This document shows positions 48,177 to 58,751 of a DNA stretch of 64,000 nt, one piece after another. The notes beneath the pieces are model-generated. The model did not search any database and had not been told where the DNA came from. It saw only the letters and a list, made by a program, of their open reading frames with translations. Source of the DNA: Cruorifilaria tuberocauda (taxonomy: Eukaryota; Nematoda; Chromadorea; Rhabditida; Onchocercidae). A program made the translations under genes and the position numbers. Within the stretch, counting starts at the first letter, position 1. Each line of letters opens with the position of its first letter. The stretch spans positions 149,302-213,301 of the forward strand of contig JABVXU010000056.1 in the NCBI GenBank assembly GCA_013365365.1. Reading direction: 5' to 3'.

Positions 48177-49147
48177 TTAAACCGTGGTAGTAGCATGCGT
48201 ATGTACAAGAGGTGCAGATTCGGTGGTTTCGCCTTTGTGTTCTCGACGGCTACCTCCTTTTTGATGAACTGGCTGTTTTGCTGTATTCATTACAATTGGC
48301 TGTGTTTTTTCATCTAAAAGCACAAGATGATAAATACCTATATTCAACCACTGCATGCTACTTTAAATCTAAGTAGCATGCAGTGGCTGAATTTACTTAA
48401 ATTAAATTTAAATGAAATTAGAAACTACTCAATCAACACTGCTTAAAAGAGAAGGAGTACAATTTTTCTCGAAAATTCATATGATATTCCAAAAAATGTA
48501 AAAATTTGATACGGCAACATAAAAAGAAGATTTGGAGCAAAAAGAAATTCTGGCGTAAAAATAAACTTGGACATGACAGTATGGATAACCTGGTGAACGT
48601 TCAGCAGATAAAGTCGATTTTCGCATTTTTCTCCTTGCAGCAATTAAGTCAATTTGTCGTTTTGTACGAGGTATTCGAATTCGCATGAAGCAACAAACGA
48701 TCACCACTGAAATTCAAAACGGTATAATGTATATATAATACGATCCAGTCAAAGCCTTAGCAACATTTCATATAAAGCTGAATGTATTATTGCGATGTCA
48801 TTTACCAATTACCTTAATGAGAGCTCCCACTAATCGTATTTCACAAAAATATATCAACATATTGTCTATCAAAAGTCTATGTCAGTTATCAATAATGCAA
48901 TCCCTCATTTCAATCATTTCACTATCTGACACTTAACTAGTCACAAAAACACAAAGACTTGGATGATCATTCCGGACATAATCAATGATCAGAAGTAAAA
49001 GTACACATAAGTAAACAAAAATATACCCATAATTAGTAATATTCCCGATACCAGAGCGATAAGCATCCAAAGTCGCAAACCAGGGGCAACATAGCGGTCT
49101 AACGCAGCCATACTTCCCTCACTATTGTTGCCCTCATTCATTGCCAT
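48177..49147 (-). CDS. tmie-1: TMIE-family transmembrane protein (3 exons)
   Basis: TMIE (transmembrane inner ear) is a small membrane subunit of the TMC mechanotransduction channel complex. Exons (minus): 49147-49027, 48706-48590, 48313-48177; phases agree, 124 residues. One hydrophobic segment lies at about residues 26-47 (RLWMLIALVSGILLIMVVIV), directly followed by CCFMRIRIPRTKRQI. The C-x-RIPRTK-x-I signature after the membrane segment is characteristic of TMIE. The C-terminal exon is hydrophilic and rich in Lys, His and Thr. A 'tttatccag' acceptor-like site two bases before the ATG fits trans-splicing. Family membership rests on the membrane-proximal motif and length; the tail is not conserved by eye. 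The symbol follows the C. elegans name. Confidence 0.8.
48342..48392. repeat. 22-bp-arm hairpin in TMIE-like intron 2
   Basis: 48342-48363 and 48371-48392 are inverted copies with one mismatch, which would be a G-U pair in one strand's RNA. The loop is seven bases (taaatct). The stem contains the palindromic core 'gcatgc'. Confidence 0.85.
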
Positions 49148-50141
49148 CCCTGGATAAATCAAGCAAAATTAAAAATTAAAATAAAGGAAAAGATACATTT
49201 CACCCGTATTGCATGCATTTAATTATTCAAAAAAAGAAAAGACGAAACAAAAATATTGATTTGTAATAAGGTTAAAAAATGTAACATAACACGATAACCC
49301 CACCGATCTCAATAACCAACAGTTATGATCAAAAATTCTTCTAAGCTACTGCAAACAAAACTTTAAAGTATCAAAAAGATTCATAGACTGAATCAAACAA
49401 CCTTTTTCAAATCTATTTGACTCATGCAATAAATCACTCAAAAAAAATTTGAAAAATATGAACTAATAACTAATTATGTTAATTTGAAAAGTAATTTTGG
49501 TTTAAACATTAAAAAAAAACGATATGAAATTAATTACTCCAACTACGCTGTTTCAGCACTAAATCCAATAAAATATTCTTTGGTTTTTCTCTTTCCTATT
49601 CATAAATATGACTATTTTCTATTTTTCTGATTGGCACCAAAGAAATCTCTACCAATCATTTTATAGACCCATATGATAGTTTGTTTATAGATTCTTATAA
49701 TTTCGTTACACTAAATACTGCTGTTCATCCCTACTCCATTTAAATACATAAACTTTTCTTTCCCTTAAATCGTAATTCATCAAAGATTTTATCGATCGCT
49801 CAGGCTTCTACCTCCAACAAACCTTCCAACCACTCTGTCTTTCTAGTGAATTATCCACTATGCGGCCTATTGGGTCCTGCACCAACTTTACCAATCTCTG
49901 TACTATCAAGCCTAGCAAGCCTAACAAGCCGAGCAAATCATCACATTCCTTCAATCTTTCACAAACGAATTTGGTGAACTGAACCGAGAATTTGCATTTG
50001 GGCTGTGAAAATTTGGTCCGTTAATAAAAGGTTTCAAAGTTGATTGCTATCCTGAAATTGTAATTTTCTCGTGAACTTTGTAGCAACTGTTTTATCTGCA
50101 GTTTTTGACCCTTGACCCTTGGCTGAAATACTTTCGCTACA
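49148..50141. promoter_or_regulatory. Divergent intergenic region (TMIE-like / SmE)
   Basis: About 1 kb separates the start codons of two genes that point away from each other, so it must contain both promoters. The half nearer SmE (49790-50100) is less AT-rich and contains 'ctagcaagcctaacaagcc' direct repeats. I can name no specific factor site. Confidence 0.4.
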
Positions 50142-50830
50142 ATGGCAGCCAGAGGCGGTAAAGTTCAGAAGGTGATGGTTCAACCGATCAATTTGATTTT
50201 CCGATATTTACAAAATCGATCACGGATACAAATATGGCTCTATGAGGATATCACTCACAGGATCGAAGGATATATCATTGGTAATTTGTTTATTAATTAT
50301 TCTTTTTTCTGAAGAATATTCGGACTTGCCAGCTAAATGTTTTTCTCTTCATTTAAGATTTTCAAGGGATATCGGATATTGCTTCAAGTTAATTTTCTCC
50401 TCAAATATGTGTTATATGATTACCAATTTTAAGTTACTGAAAATCTCTTTGCAGTTATTACTTTATTAATTGTTCAAGTAATAGCATTGTAGAATATATA
50501 TTGCATATCAAAACTTATTCACATTTTACATACAATTAGTTGTATTCCAATTTATATTTAACTTTCAGTCGTAGATCTAAGTAGTTTTCTACTGGTGTTA
50601 ATATTTTATGTGTCGAAAATTCGAAACTCCGAAATTATTTTTCGTCTAAAACCAAGAGTAAAATATAATAAAATATAATCATCACGCGTTTTTATTAAGG
50701 TTTTGATGAATATATGAATGTTGTACTTGATGAAGCGGAGGAAGTAAATATGAAGACGAAAAATCGCAATAAGGTCGGTCGAATCATGTTGAAAGGCGAT
50801 AATATCACATTGATCCAAAGCATTGGTTAA
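50142..50830 (+). CDS. snr-6: Small nuclear ribonucleoprotein E (SmE; 2 exons)
   Basis: SmE is one of seven Sm proteins forming the ring on U1, U2, U4 and U5 snRNAs in the nucleus. Exons 50142-50280 and 50700-50830 join in phase 1 to give 89 residues, the usual SmE length. Sm1 is seen in [20 protein letters not shown] and Sm2 in the end of exon 2 ([15 protein letters not shown]). The junction falls between GYIIG and [15 protein letters not shown], the normal linker. The symbol follows the C. elegans SmE name from memory; the family call is very secure. Confidence 0.93.
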
Positions 50831-51764
50831 CTAATTTCGTTGTTGCTTTTGTAATTTATAATTCTTATTCCGTTCTCTTGTTTGTTCATTTTATTGTTTG
50901 CTAACTGTATGTTATAAGAAAATTCCATTATGGAAAATTTCAAGAATTTCGGATTTTACTAAATCATCAAATTATGCTTCATTTACTTAAAAAATTAAGA
51001 TTCACATTCTGAGACGAAGTGGATTTTTTCGGAATTTTCTTTGATTTTGCAGTGTTTTTAAATTTCCGTAAAAAAGAACAATTCGCATAAAGTGGAACGT
51101 GAAGTGAAATTTTCAATTTGAGTAATACAAATGAAATTCAATTGTACTGATTATTATTGATAAAATTTTATACTATTTGAATTGATAAATTTCATTTTGC
51201 TACTTCGTCCTCTTTAACTGTGAATTATTTTCACGGATAAGATGCTCAGAAATGAAGCTATATCTTTAAAAAATTGTACGACGATTGCAAGACATATTAG
51301 ACTATAAAGTGATATACTTATGGCTTGATATGTATGTGTCCTTTATGATATATCTCATGAAGTATATTCATTTTCGAAGAGTGCCCACATGGCTGTAGGC
51401 CACGAGGAGTATCCATGATTTATTCAAAGAACATAAATTTTAATCAGCTGTGATACGAACATTTTCAAGATTGAAATCCAATACATAATGCGCGATAGAA
51501 TCTTTTTAAATTGTGGCAATTTTTAATTCGATTCTTGAAATCAACGTCCTTTTCGATTTGAAAAATAGCAAAAGAATGAATATTTTACATCTGAGGATGG
51601 CGATGTTACCTCATTTTACTGAAGATGGAATCAGATTCAAATCATTGAATTTATTGTAAAGTTTAATTCAACCATTTATGGATAATAATGAATTATGTAT
51701 TGCCACAACAGTGAATTATTTCACGTGTTAACTGTCAGTGTCAAATAGACTGGTTCTATTCCAG
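50831..51764. other. Spacer between SmE and PIG-K genes
   Basis: About 930 bases, AT-rich, with no supported gene. A 'tggttctattccag' acceptor ends exactly at the PIG-K ATG (51765), consistent with spliced-leader addition there. Confidence 0.5.
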
Positions 51765-53716
51765 ATGTCATCTCTGATAATTATGCTTACTGCTTGGACT
51801 GCTGCTGCGATACAGCCGCAAACAGGTTTGCAGAGACGAGTGCAATCATTCTTCGAAACTCCGGAACATACCAATAATTGGGCAATATTGGTCTGCACAT
51901 CACGATTTTGGTTTAATTACCGTCATGTTGCCAATGTCTTGTCATTATACCACTCAGTAAAAAGGCTTGGAATTCCTGATAGGTTGGTATTTTGGTTACT
52001 TTCTTTTAACTCTTTTCCATGTTATGTTCTCAGTGATTCAAGATATATAAAAACGCAAAAAGAATTAGAAGGTAATTGTTTCATCTCATTTTTTACCGTT
52101 AGGAAAACTCTGTATAGCTTATTTGTCATACTGGGATTGAATTATGAGAAACGAATAAAAATTCTTCTATTTTTTCAATATCTTTTATATGGTATGGCAT
52201 GTAATCCATTAGATTTCACTTAATGGCATTTCAGCTTATGCCATTTTAGAGAAGCAATTAAATAGAAATTTTGATCTAAATGAATATATCTCTTTTGAAA
52301 TATAATTTCATTTCAGCAATATTATACTTATGCTAGCTGATGATATGCCATGCAACGCTAGGAATCCAAAACCTGGTTAGCGTCTTTAACCCATTGATTC
52401 TGACTTTTAAATAAAAGTTCTTCGATATATTAGAATGTTTTAAGGTACGGTTTACAACAGTAAATATGAACGTATCAATTTGTATGGTGTTGAAGTTGAA
52501 GTGGACTATCGTGGATATGAGGTATCAAGCAGGGTTTCATTAGCCTTTTTTACTTCAGCTTTTCCCCTTGGATAAAATTTATAAATTATAAAGCTCAACC
52601 TTTTATTTTAGGTATCGGTTGAAAATTTCGTGCGTCTTATGACAGGAAGAGTCCATCCAGCTACACCACGCTCGAAACGTCTTCTTTCAGATCACCAAAG
52701 TAATGTTCTGATTTACCTAACTGGACATGGTGGTGATGGCTTCTTGAAGTTTCAGGATTCCGAAGAACTGACAAATGTTGATTTGGCAGACGCAATCGAA
52801 ACCATGTATCAAGGCAATAGGTCTGCTTTTTTTAGAGCGTAATATTTTTAGGAAATTTTTCTCAAAATATTTATTTGAAAAATTCTGGAGATGGATGATA
52901 TGCAGGAAGTTATACTATTAGTTGAACTACGAGACAATTTTGGTAGAGAAAGGGAATTGCGCACCATAGTATTATAGATATAATGAAATGCTTGTGATAG
53001 CAGACACATGCCAAAGTGAATCGATGTATCAAAAAATATACAGCCCAAATGTACTTGCAACAAGTAGCTCTCTCGTAGGCGAAGATTCTCTTTCGTATGA
53101 TGTCGATCAGTGAGTTTTGAGTTCTCACTCTTCATTTCAAATTATACTTTGTTTTTCTTTTTGCGGATAATAAGATCTGTAAAAATCTTTTTCAAATTAC
53201 TCGAAAGTTAGTATATTCTTTAGCCATTATATTATATCATATTAATATTTTAGATCTATTGGTGTGTACATCATAGATCGATATACACAATTCACGCTTG
53301 AATTTCTTGAAAATGAGGTCAAGTCGTTATCGACAAACAAATCTATGACTGATTACTTTGAATCTTGTCCAAAATCGAAATGTCTTTCAACAGTTGGTGT
53401 ACGTACGGATTTATATCCGAAAGTATGTACTTATGTATTCCACCTGTTGTGTTACTAAACTGATGAGTGACGTTGTAAATTTTTGTCGATATATTTCTAT
53501 TTTTCATAATTCTCTTAAGCTGATTCAAAAGTATTACTTGGAAATTGGAAATGAGATGTAATTCAGGATCCAGCGAGAGTTCGAGTAACTGACTTCTTTG
53601 GTTCATCAAGGATAATTCGTACGATCACCGAAAAAATTGAGTTTGATGATGCATGGTTAGACGTACCCCCTTACTACGGAAAATCTGTGGACAATGAATT
53701 GATCTCAAATTCATGA
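51765..53716 (+). CDS. PIGK: GPI-anchor transamidase catalytic subunit (PIG-K/Gpi8; 7 exons)
   Basis: This ER cysteine protease (family C13) cleaves the GPI signal and transfers the preformed GPI anchor to proteins, within the PIG-K/GPAA1/PIG-S/PIG-T/PIG-U complex. Exons: 51765-51982, 52317-52375, 52445-52521, 52612-52820, 52978-53109, 53254-53422, 53567-53716; phases agree, 337 residues. A short hydrophobic N-terminus (LIIMLTAWTAAA) is a signal peptide. NWAILVCTSRFWFNYRH and MLADDMPCNARNP are family blocks. The catalytic dyad is His157 in LTGHGGDG and Cys199 in ADTCQSES; from memory, yeast Gpi8 uses the same numbers. The protein ends after EFDDAWLDVPPYYGK without the C-terminal membrane segment of human PIG-K. 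The start is fixed by the acceptor at the ATG. Confidence 0.95.
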
Positions 53717-54305
53717 ATTTTTTACTGTCCAAGTGCTTCTTACATGTATATTCACTTCAAATGAGTTTTTCGATTATCTTAAAGCACATGTAATTATGAA
53801 GTTTAAACTAGTAGCAAAAATTTCAAGTGGTACTAGGAAAAATATGCTTTGTCAAGAATTTTATTATGACCATTATTAATTGCATACATAATCGGGTGAA
53901 GTAGCATAGTTTAAGTAAATTTTGGTTAAGCAGTCACAAATTTTTTTCTATAATTGTATGCATTACACAACACTTTCCTGTCTTTTTTTTCTGCTTTCTG
54001 ATGGAATTTTCGATATTTCTGTAGGATTTTTGATGAACTGTACAGACGGTTCATAAAATTGTCTGACACAAGAAGGCATTATTTCGCTATCCCACCTGTA
54101 AGTCCACAAATCAATAGCCTGAAAACTGACGTAAGTTTTAACTGCAAATTAATATTAAATCATTTACCGAATTTATGACATACGTTTCAGAATGTATTTA
54201 AATACGGGTATTTGCAAAGGTTCTTTAGAAATTTATTTTCTGTAATATATTTTTACATAAATTTAATAAAACATTACAAAAAATCTAGTAGCAATATAAT
54301 GTCAT
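53717..54305. other. Short gap between convergent PIG-K and MIF4GD-like genes
   Basis: About 590 bases holding both 3' ends. A + strand open stretch (53995-54130, starting after 'tttctgtag' and ending at GTAAGT) has ordinary amino-acid composition (ELYRRFIKLSDTRRHYFA). It does not join in phase to the last PIG-K exon, so it is left unassigned. Confidence 0.4.
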
Positions 54306-55736
54306 TTATGCGATTAATGGATGATGCATTACACAAACCCGTAGAATCAGTCGTCGAGTTGCAGATTTAAAATCACTATCACAAAGATGTATCCGTAATG
54401 TTGCAATAAAACTATTGCACTTGACAGGTCGAATTTTCAATAATATGTTACCATGATTTATGATTAGCTCTGCAGCAGCCTAAAATTTTACGAGTGTTAA
54501 CTAGGAGTAAAGGCTCAGTATTTTTCAACTCACAGTAATTAGATTCATTTCCTAGAATTATAAACGTAATGCAGCATACTTCAATGTCTCTTTCATCTGC
54601 ATCATTATTGATTAGTTCTTCCAGTGAGATAAACATCGGGTCGATCAAGCAATCACTTACTGGTTCATCGACTTCTTTATAGGCAGGATAGAAGTCGAGT
54701 ATCGCTCGAACAATGTTCCTACAATTTACTCCTACCTTCTAAGAAAAGAGTGAAATTACCGCTTAATTAATGAATAGTTAATGTTGACAGATTTACCTGA
54801 AAACAAGTTTATTTTCTTTCCTTATTTGATGCCTTGATCGGAAATCTGATAAAATATGTGTTAAACAGTTAGAGAATAAACCAAGATCTCTACCATGCAT
54901 CTAAAAAATATTTGTTTATTCCAAATAGATAATGAACTTTACGAAAGAGATGAAATATTCAGCAATATGATCCTAATTCTCTTTTGATGATCAGTTTTAT
55001 CCATCTCAAAATAGTTTGCAAAATCTTGTTTTCATTTATAGCATAAATTAATTTGAATCCTAATTTTTATGGATGAAGAAATTACGCGATGATGTTGCAA
55101 GATGACGTATGCTGCAATTCTTGTGAAATTTTCTTCTGATAGCCAACGTTGATGCAAATGATAAGCTAATTTATCGTGTGGTGCTGAACTGATTAGTACA
55201 GTAATTGTATTTACTGCAAAGCTTTTTAGGATAAATTATTTTTCAAACAAATAGGATATTTCCCATTTATTTAGAAAATTATTAAAATAAAATAAAAGTC
55301 GTGATATAGGTAGAAATTAGGGAAATTTTTAATTGCTATCGTCAGCTTCAAAAAACTTCAGTTATAACTTTTATCTGTAATTCTGGAACTACAACGGTAA
55401 TTATGATTTGTCTCTGTACTTAATATTTTTACAAATATGGATCATACAATTCATATATGATGTTTTCTATAATAAACATCTAACTTATGAATTATAAGGA
55501 AAAAGCTATTCCAAAAATATATTCATGAATATTTTTTTTTTGTTTTGTAATGCTAAAATGTTTACAAAAATGTTACATTGTTCAATAGATTATTGATTGA
55601 TTTGGGAAAAATAATTCCCGAGAGAAACAGATTATAATCAATAAGTTCAAAGTAAACGAAAATTACATGGGATAGATTCTTCTTTTGATAGAATGCACAG
55701 AGAAGAGATAAGCTGACGCAGCTGTTCCTCGTCCAT
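54306..55736 (-). CDS. MIF4G-domain protein, MIF4GD/SLIP1-like (5 or 6 exons)
   Basis: MIF4GD (SLIP1) links SLBP-bound histone mRNA to the translation initiation machinery. Exons (minus): 55736-55667, 55213-55086, 54900-54797, 54718-54452, 54411-54306; phases agree, 224 residues versus 222 in human (from memory). Matching blocks are DEPVSDCL (human NPVYDCL), ERDIEVCCITFIILG (EEVDCLVLQLHRVG) and the final FIATLRIHLCDSDFKSATRR (LFVLIRDGFLLPTGLSSLAQ). Helical content throughout fits MIF4G. A 54-base stop-free segment (54480-54533) inside exon 4 has good splice ends; removing it gives 206 residues and aligns better. The first exon encodes MDEEQLRQLISSLCILSKEE. A distant relative such as PAIP1 is less likely on length. 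Confidence 0.75.
54480..54533 (-). other. Putative 54-nt in-frame intron of the MIF4GD-like gene
   Basis: On the minus strand it begins GTGAGTTG and ends AAATTTTAG, is a multiple of three and has no in-frame stop. Either spliced or retained, the downstream frame is intact. Splicing removes 18 residues that have no counterpart in the human protein. Confidence 0.5.
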
Positions 55737-56464
55737 CAGAAAATATTTTTCGGAATATGTTTTCCTTCGATCTCTTACCTTGCTTTTCCTCGCGTTTTCC
55801 ACTTTTCTTTATCTTATCCAAAATAATTAAATTGAAAGTAATGAGTGAGGATCGATCTATCATAACTGAGTATAAATATAACATATTGATCACAGATGAG
55901 TTTAAATAGCACTCATTCACTTATCACTTCTCTGTCAATAAGAGAACCTCATATTCATATTTTTGTTAGAAAAAGATTTTATTTTTTTTTAAAGAAAAAT
56001 TTTACACATTTTTTAGTCGGAAATTAATTTTAAAATATGAACAGCAAGAATGTCTGGATTTTTTAAATTAATAAAGGAGAAAAAGAACATATGAATGCTA
56101 GAGAAAGAGGTATTGGAAGAAAAAGGACACTTTTCAAACTTATTCAATTAATTTTGCTTATCATTTTAAATTATTGTATTTTAGTTCTACATAGAAAAAA
56201 AAAAGAAAAAGCTGAAGATAAAAGAAAAGAAAAAGCTGTGGATATATCGATAGGAAAATTGCGAGTTAAAAATTTCAAAATTCTTTCACAAAACTCTATG
56301 CACTACACATATATGATATTGATTTTTAAATGATGCTATATTAAAATTTCGCTCGATTATCATTGAGAAATTTTCATCTAATTTCAATGGATCACTTTTG
56401 GTAATCAGAAAACAGTAAGCAAAGCAAAGAAGCGAAGAAATGAGCAACAAAGAAAGCAATTAAT
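55737..56464. other. Spacer between zinc-finger and MIF4GD-like genes
   Basis: About 730 bases, AT-rich. A + strand 80-codon frame (56091-56333) is Lys/Ile-rich with no domain and is not called. Both flanking genes are on the minus strand. Confidence 0.5.
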
Positions 56465-57788
56465 TTACAATTCTGCGAGTGAGATTATTTGGTTTATTAA
56501 TGCATCTGTGGCAGAGATATCTTCTGCTATCGTCGTAATTAAGGAATTCATTTCAGAATTGAGCTTTTCAATAGGAATCTTTTGTTTATTCATGTGTTGC
56601 TCTAAATTGGAGTGCTGAGTGAATTTTTGATCGCACTCATTACCCTCGAACGTGTATTGTCGTTCGCCTTCGTCTACATATTCATATTTTCGCAAACTGC
56701 TGCGATCATTGAATCCTTCATTACATTCAAATTTTTTGTGTATGTCTTTGTGTTTTCGCAGACTGTTATATCGTTTAAATCCTTTGTCGCACTGATCACA
56801 TTTAAATTTCCGCTCATCTCCGTGTGTATCGTTGTGTCGTCGTAGACTGTCGTATCGTTTGAATCCGATGCCGCATTTATTGCATATGAATTTCCGTTCG
56901 CCGTCGTGTATGGATTTATGTCTTTGCAGATTGCTCTGTTGTTTGAATCCCTTGTCGCACTGATCGCATTTATATTTCTTTTCATCGCTATGTGTGTAGT
57001 CATGTTTTCGCAAACTGCTGCGATCATTAAATCCTTTACCGCACTTGACACATTTAAATTTCCGTTCATTTTTATGTATGTTTTTGTGTCTTCGCAAATT
57101 GTTGTATCGTTTGAATTCTTTGCCGCATTCGCCACAATTGAACGGTTTACCTTCAGTTTTTAGCACTTTAGCTATAGTCATTATTTCGTCGCCACTTTTC
57201 TTTTCAGGTTTCTGATACTCAGTTCTTTCATCTGATCTTACCTGTGTTATGCGATTTCCCTGCTTCAGATAATCAGTTATTTCCATTTGATATCCCTGAT
57301 TTGACACCTGAAATAACTCAAGTGATTCATTATGTCATCCAAGCAAATCATGCTTCCTGAAATTTTTTTTAACAGACATAATCAGAAATGTTGCTATAAA
57401 GGTCTTTGAATAACAGCACTTCGTCATCGCTCGGTTTTGCTAAACTTCTGCTTAATAAAGAAAAGATAAGTTATAATTTCTACTATTTTATGCGACTGAT
57501 TTGAGGTAAATATTGATTTGAAAAAGGGAAAAGATTGATAAAACGGTTTTGAATTCCACGTAAATTTGACGTTGGTAACACAGATTTTCTTTTCACGGAA
57601 ATTATTTCGTCATTTGCTTGAACGAAAAAAATTTGCAAATATTTATTTTCTAAGAGCAATTTCTAATTTACTTACCGTTGTTTGCGCGATTGACAATTGG
57701 AATAGAGTGAGTGCGAAATAATATGAGAAGAGCATACTGATTTACGAATAATGTCCGCCGAAAAATGGTAATCGTGAAACAGCGGATC
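56465..57788 (-). CDS. C2H2 zinc-finger protein, 5' end open
   Basis: The last exon (57307-56465) follows an acceptor 'gttatttcag'. Two phase-compatible upstream exons (57788-57676 and 57450-57378) extend the frame; the first exon is not found. If those exons are not used, the first ATG of the last exon is at 57286. Counting from the first codon of the last exon, fingers 1-5 are canonical: Cys58/61 with His74/78, 86/89 with 102/106, 114/117 with 130/134, 142/145 with 158/162, and 170/173 with 186/190, with linkers such as HKNERKFKC in place of TGEKP. Fingers 6 and 7 (56582-56731) have lost Cys or His ligands. The tail ends ISLAEL. Probably a nuclear DNA-binding regulator; the target is unknown. 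A decayed inverted relative lies next to it. Confidence 0.8.
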
Positions 57789-58191
57789 CTAAAATTGAAT
57801 TTATTTCGAAACTCCGAAATATATGAATGGAAATATTAGCAATCCAATCCAACAAAGTGATAACTTCCACACTGACGAATGGAGCCGTTTATATGCCTTC
57901 TGATAGGCTGTGCGAACCAAACAAAATCGCAGAACTTTAATCTTTCTACGAAGCCATTTCAACTTGGCGACCTTTTGACAGTGACAAATCACAGTTTCAT
58001 TCACAGTCCATCAAAAACTACAAATATTTACAATACAATATCAATTTATATTCAGAATTGCTATCTAATCGTCTTAATCTGGAACAAACTCAAACCATTC
58101 ACGGAGTTATCACAATGATCCAATATGTAAATTCATCACTGAAAAACGATGGAATACTGACTTCTGATCAGAAACTATAGTCATATATTTC

Positions 58192-58751
58192 AGGTCTGAA
58201 AATTCGAATCGAAGTTTGTAATAATTTGCAAAAAATTAATGCCTGTGCAAAATGCAATCGTTCTTTGGATTTAAAAAATTGCAGTTATGCAAAGAAATTA
58301 AACATTTCGAAGAATTCAAGTGGAAAAAAGTTCGCGGAAATTTGCGTAACCAGCGATCGAAAGCAGACAAAGAAAAGTTGAAAATTAAAAATCAAAAATC
58401 TAATGAAAAGGACCAAAATAAAAACTGAAGAAAGAGAAAAACCATTTTAATGTGATGAACCATTCAATCATTTTATAAATTTACAAAGACATAAAAAAGT
58501 ATTAGACAAAAACGAGCCGAAAGTTAACTGTAATGCGTCAAAAGATTCAAAGATCGAAGCAGTTGCGAGACCATAAATTCGTGGAAATACGAAATGCAGT
58601 AAGAAATTCACTGAAAATTCTAATTTGAACAGACGAATGCAAGTCTCACTGATAAATTATACTCTACAACGGGCTCTTCAATTGCCATGATAGAAGTATA
58701 TTTGCCACAGCGATATTAGTAAATCAAATAATTTCACTCGCAGAACTATAA
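58192..58751 (+). pseudogene. Decayed inverted copy of the neighbouring zinc-finger gene
   Basis: On the + strand the final codons read ATAILVNQIISLAEL then TAA, almost the same as the ending of the minus-strand zinc-finger gene (ATDALINQIISLAEL). Upstream, 'KPF-stop-CDEPFNHFINLQRHKK' recalls its first finger (KPFNCGECGKEFKRYNNLRRH). An acceptor-like 'atatttcag' marks the same 5' boundary. In-frame stops (for example in the KPF-stop segment and near 58660) and missing fingers show it is not functional. It is an inverted duplication about 0.9 kb from its relative. Confidence 0.75.

Noticed and set aside
54337..54453. A + strand stretch with a BC-box-like pattern (SLSQRCIRNV), suggesting a SOCS box
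   Set aside because: It is antisense to the last exons of the MIF4GD-like gene, has an upstream in-frame stop and no phase-compatible upstream exon; the pattern is short enough to arise by chance.
56674..57135. A 153-codon minus-strand frame and two + strand frames over the zinc-finger exon
   Set aside because: They are shadows of the zinc-finger repeat unit in other frames; the zinc-finger frame itself explains the period.
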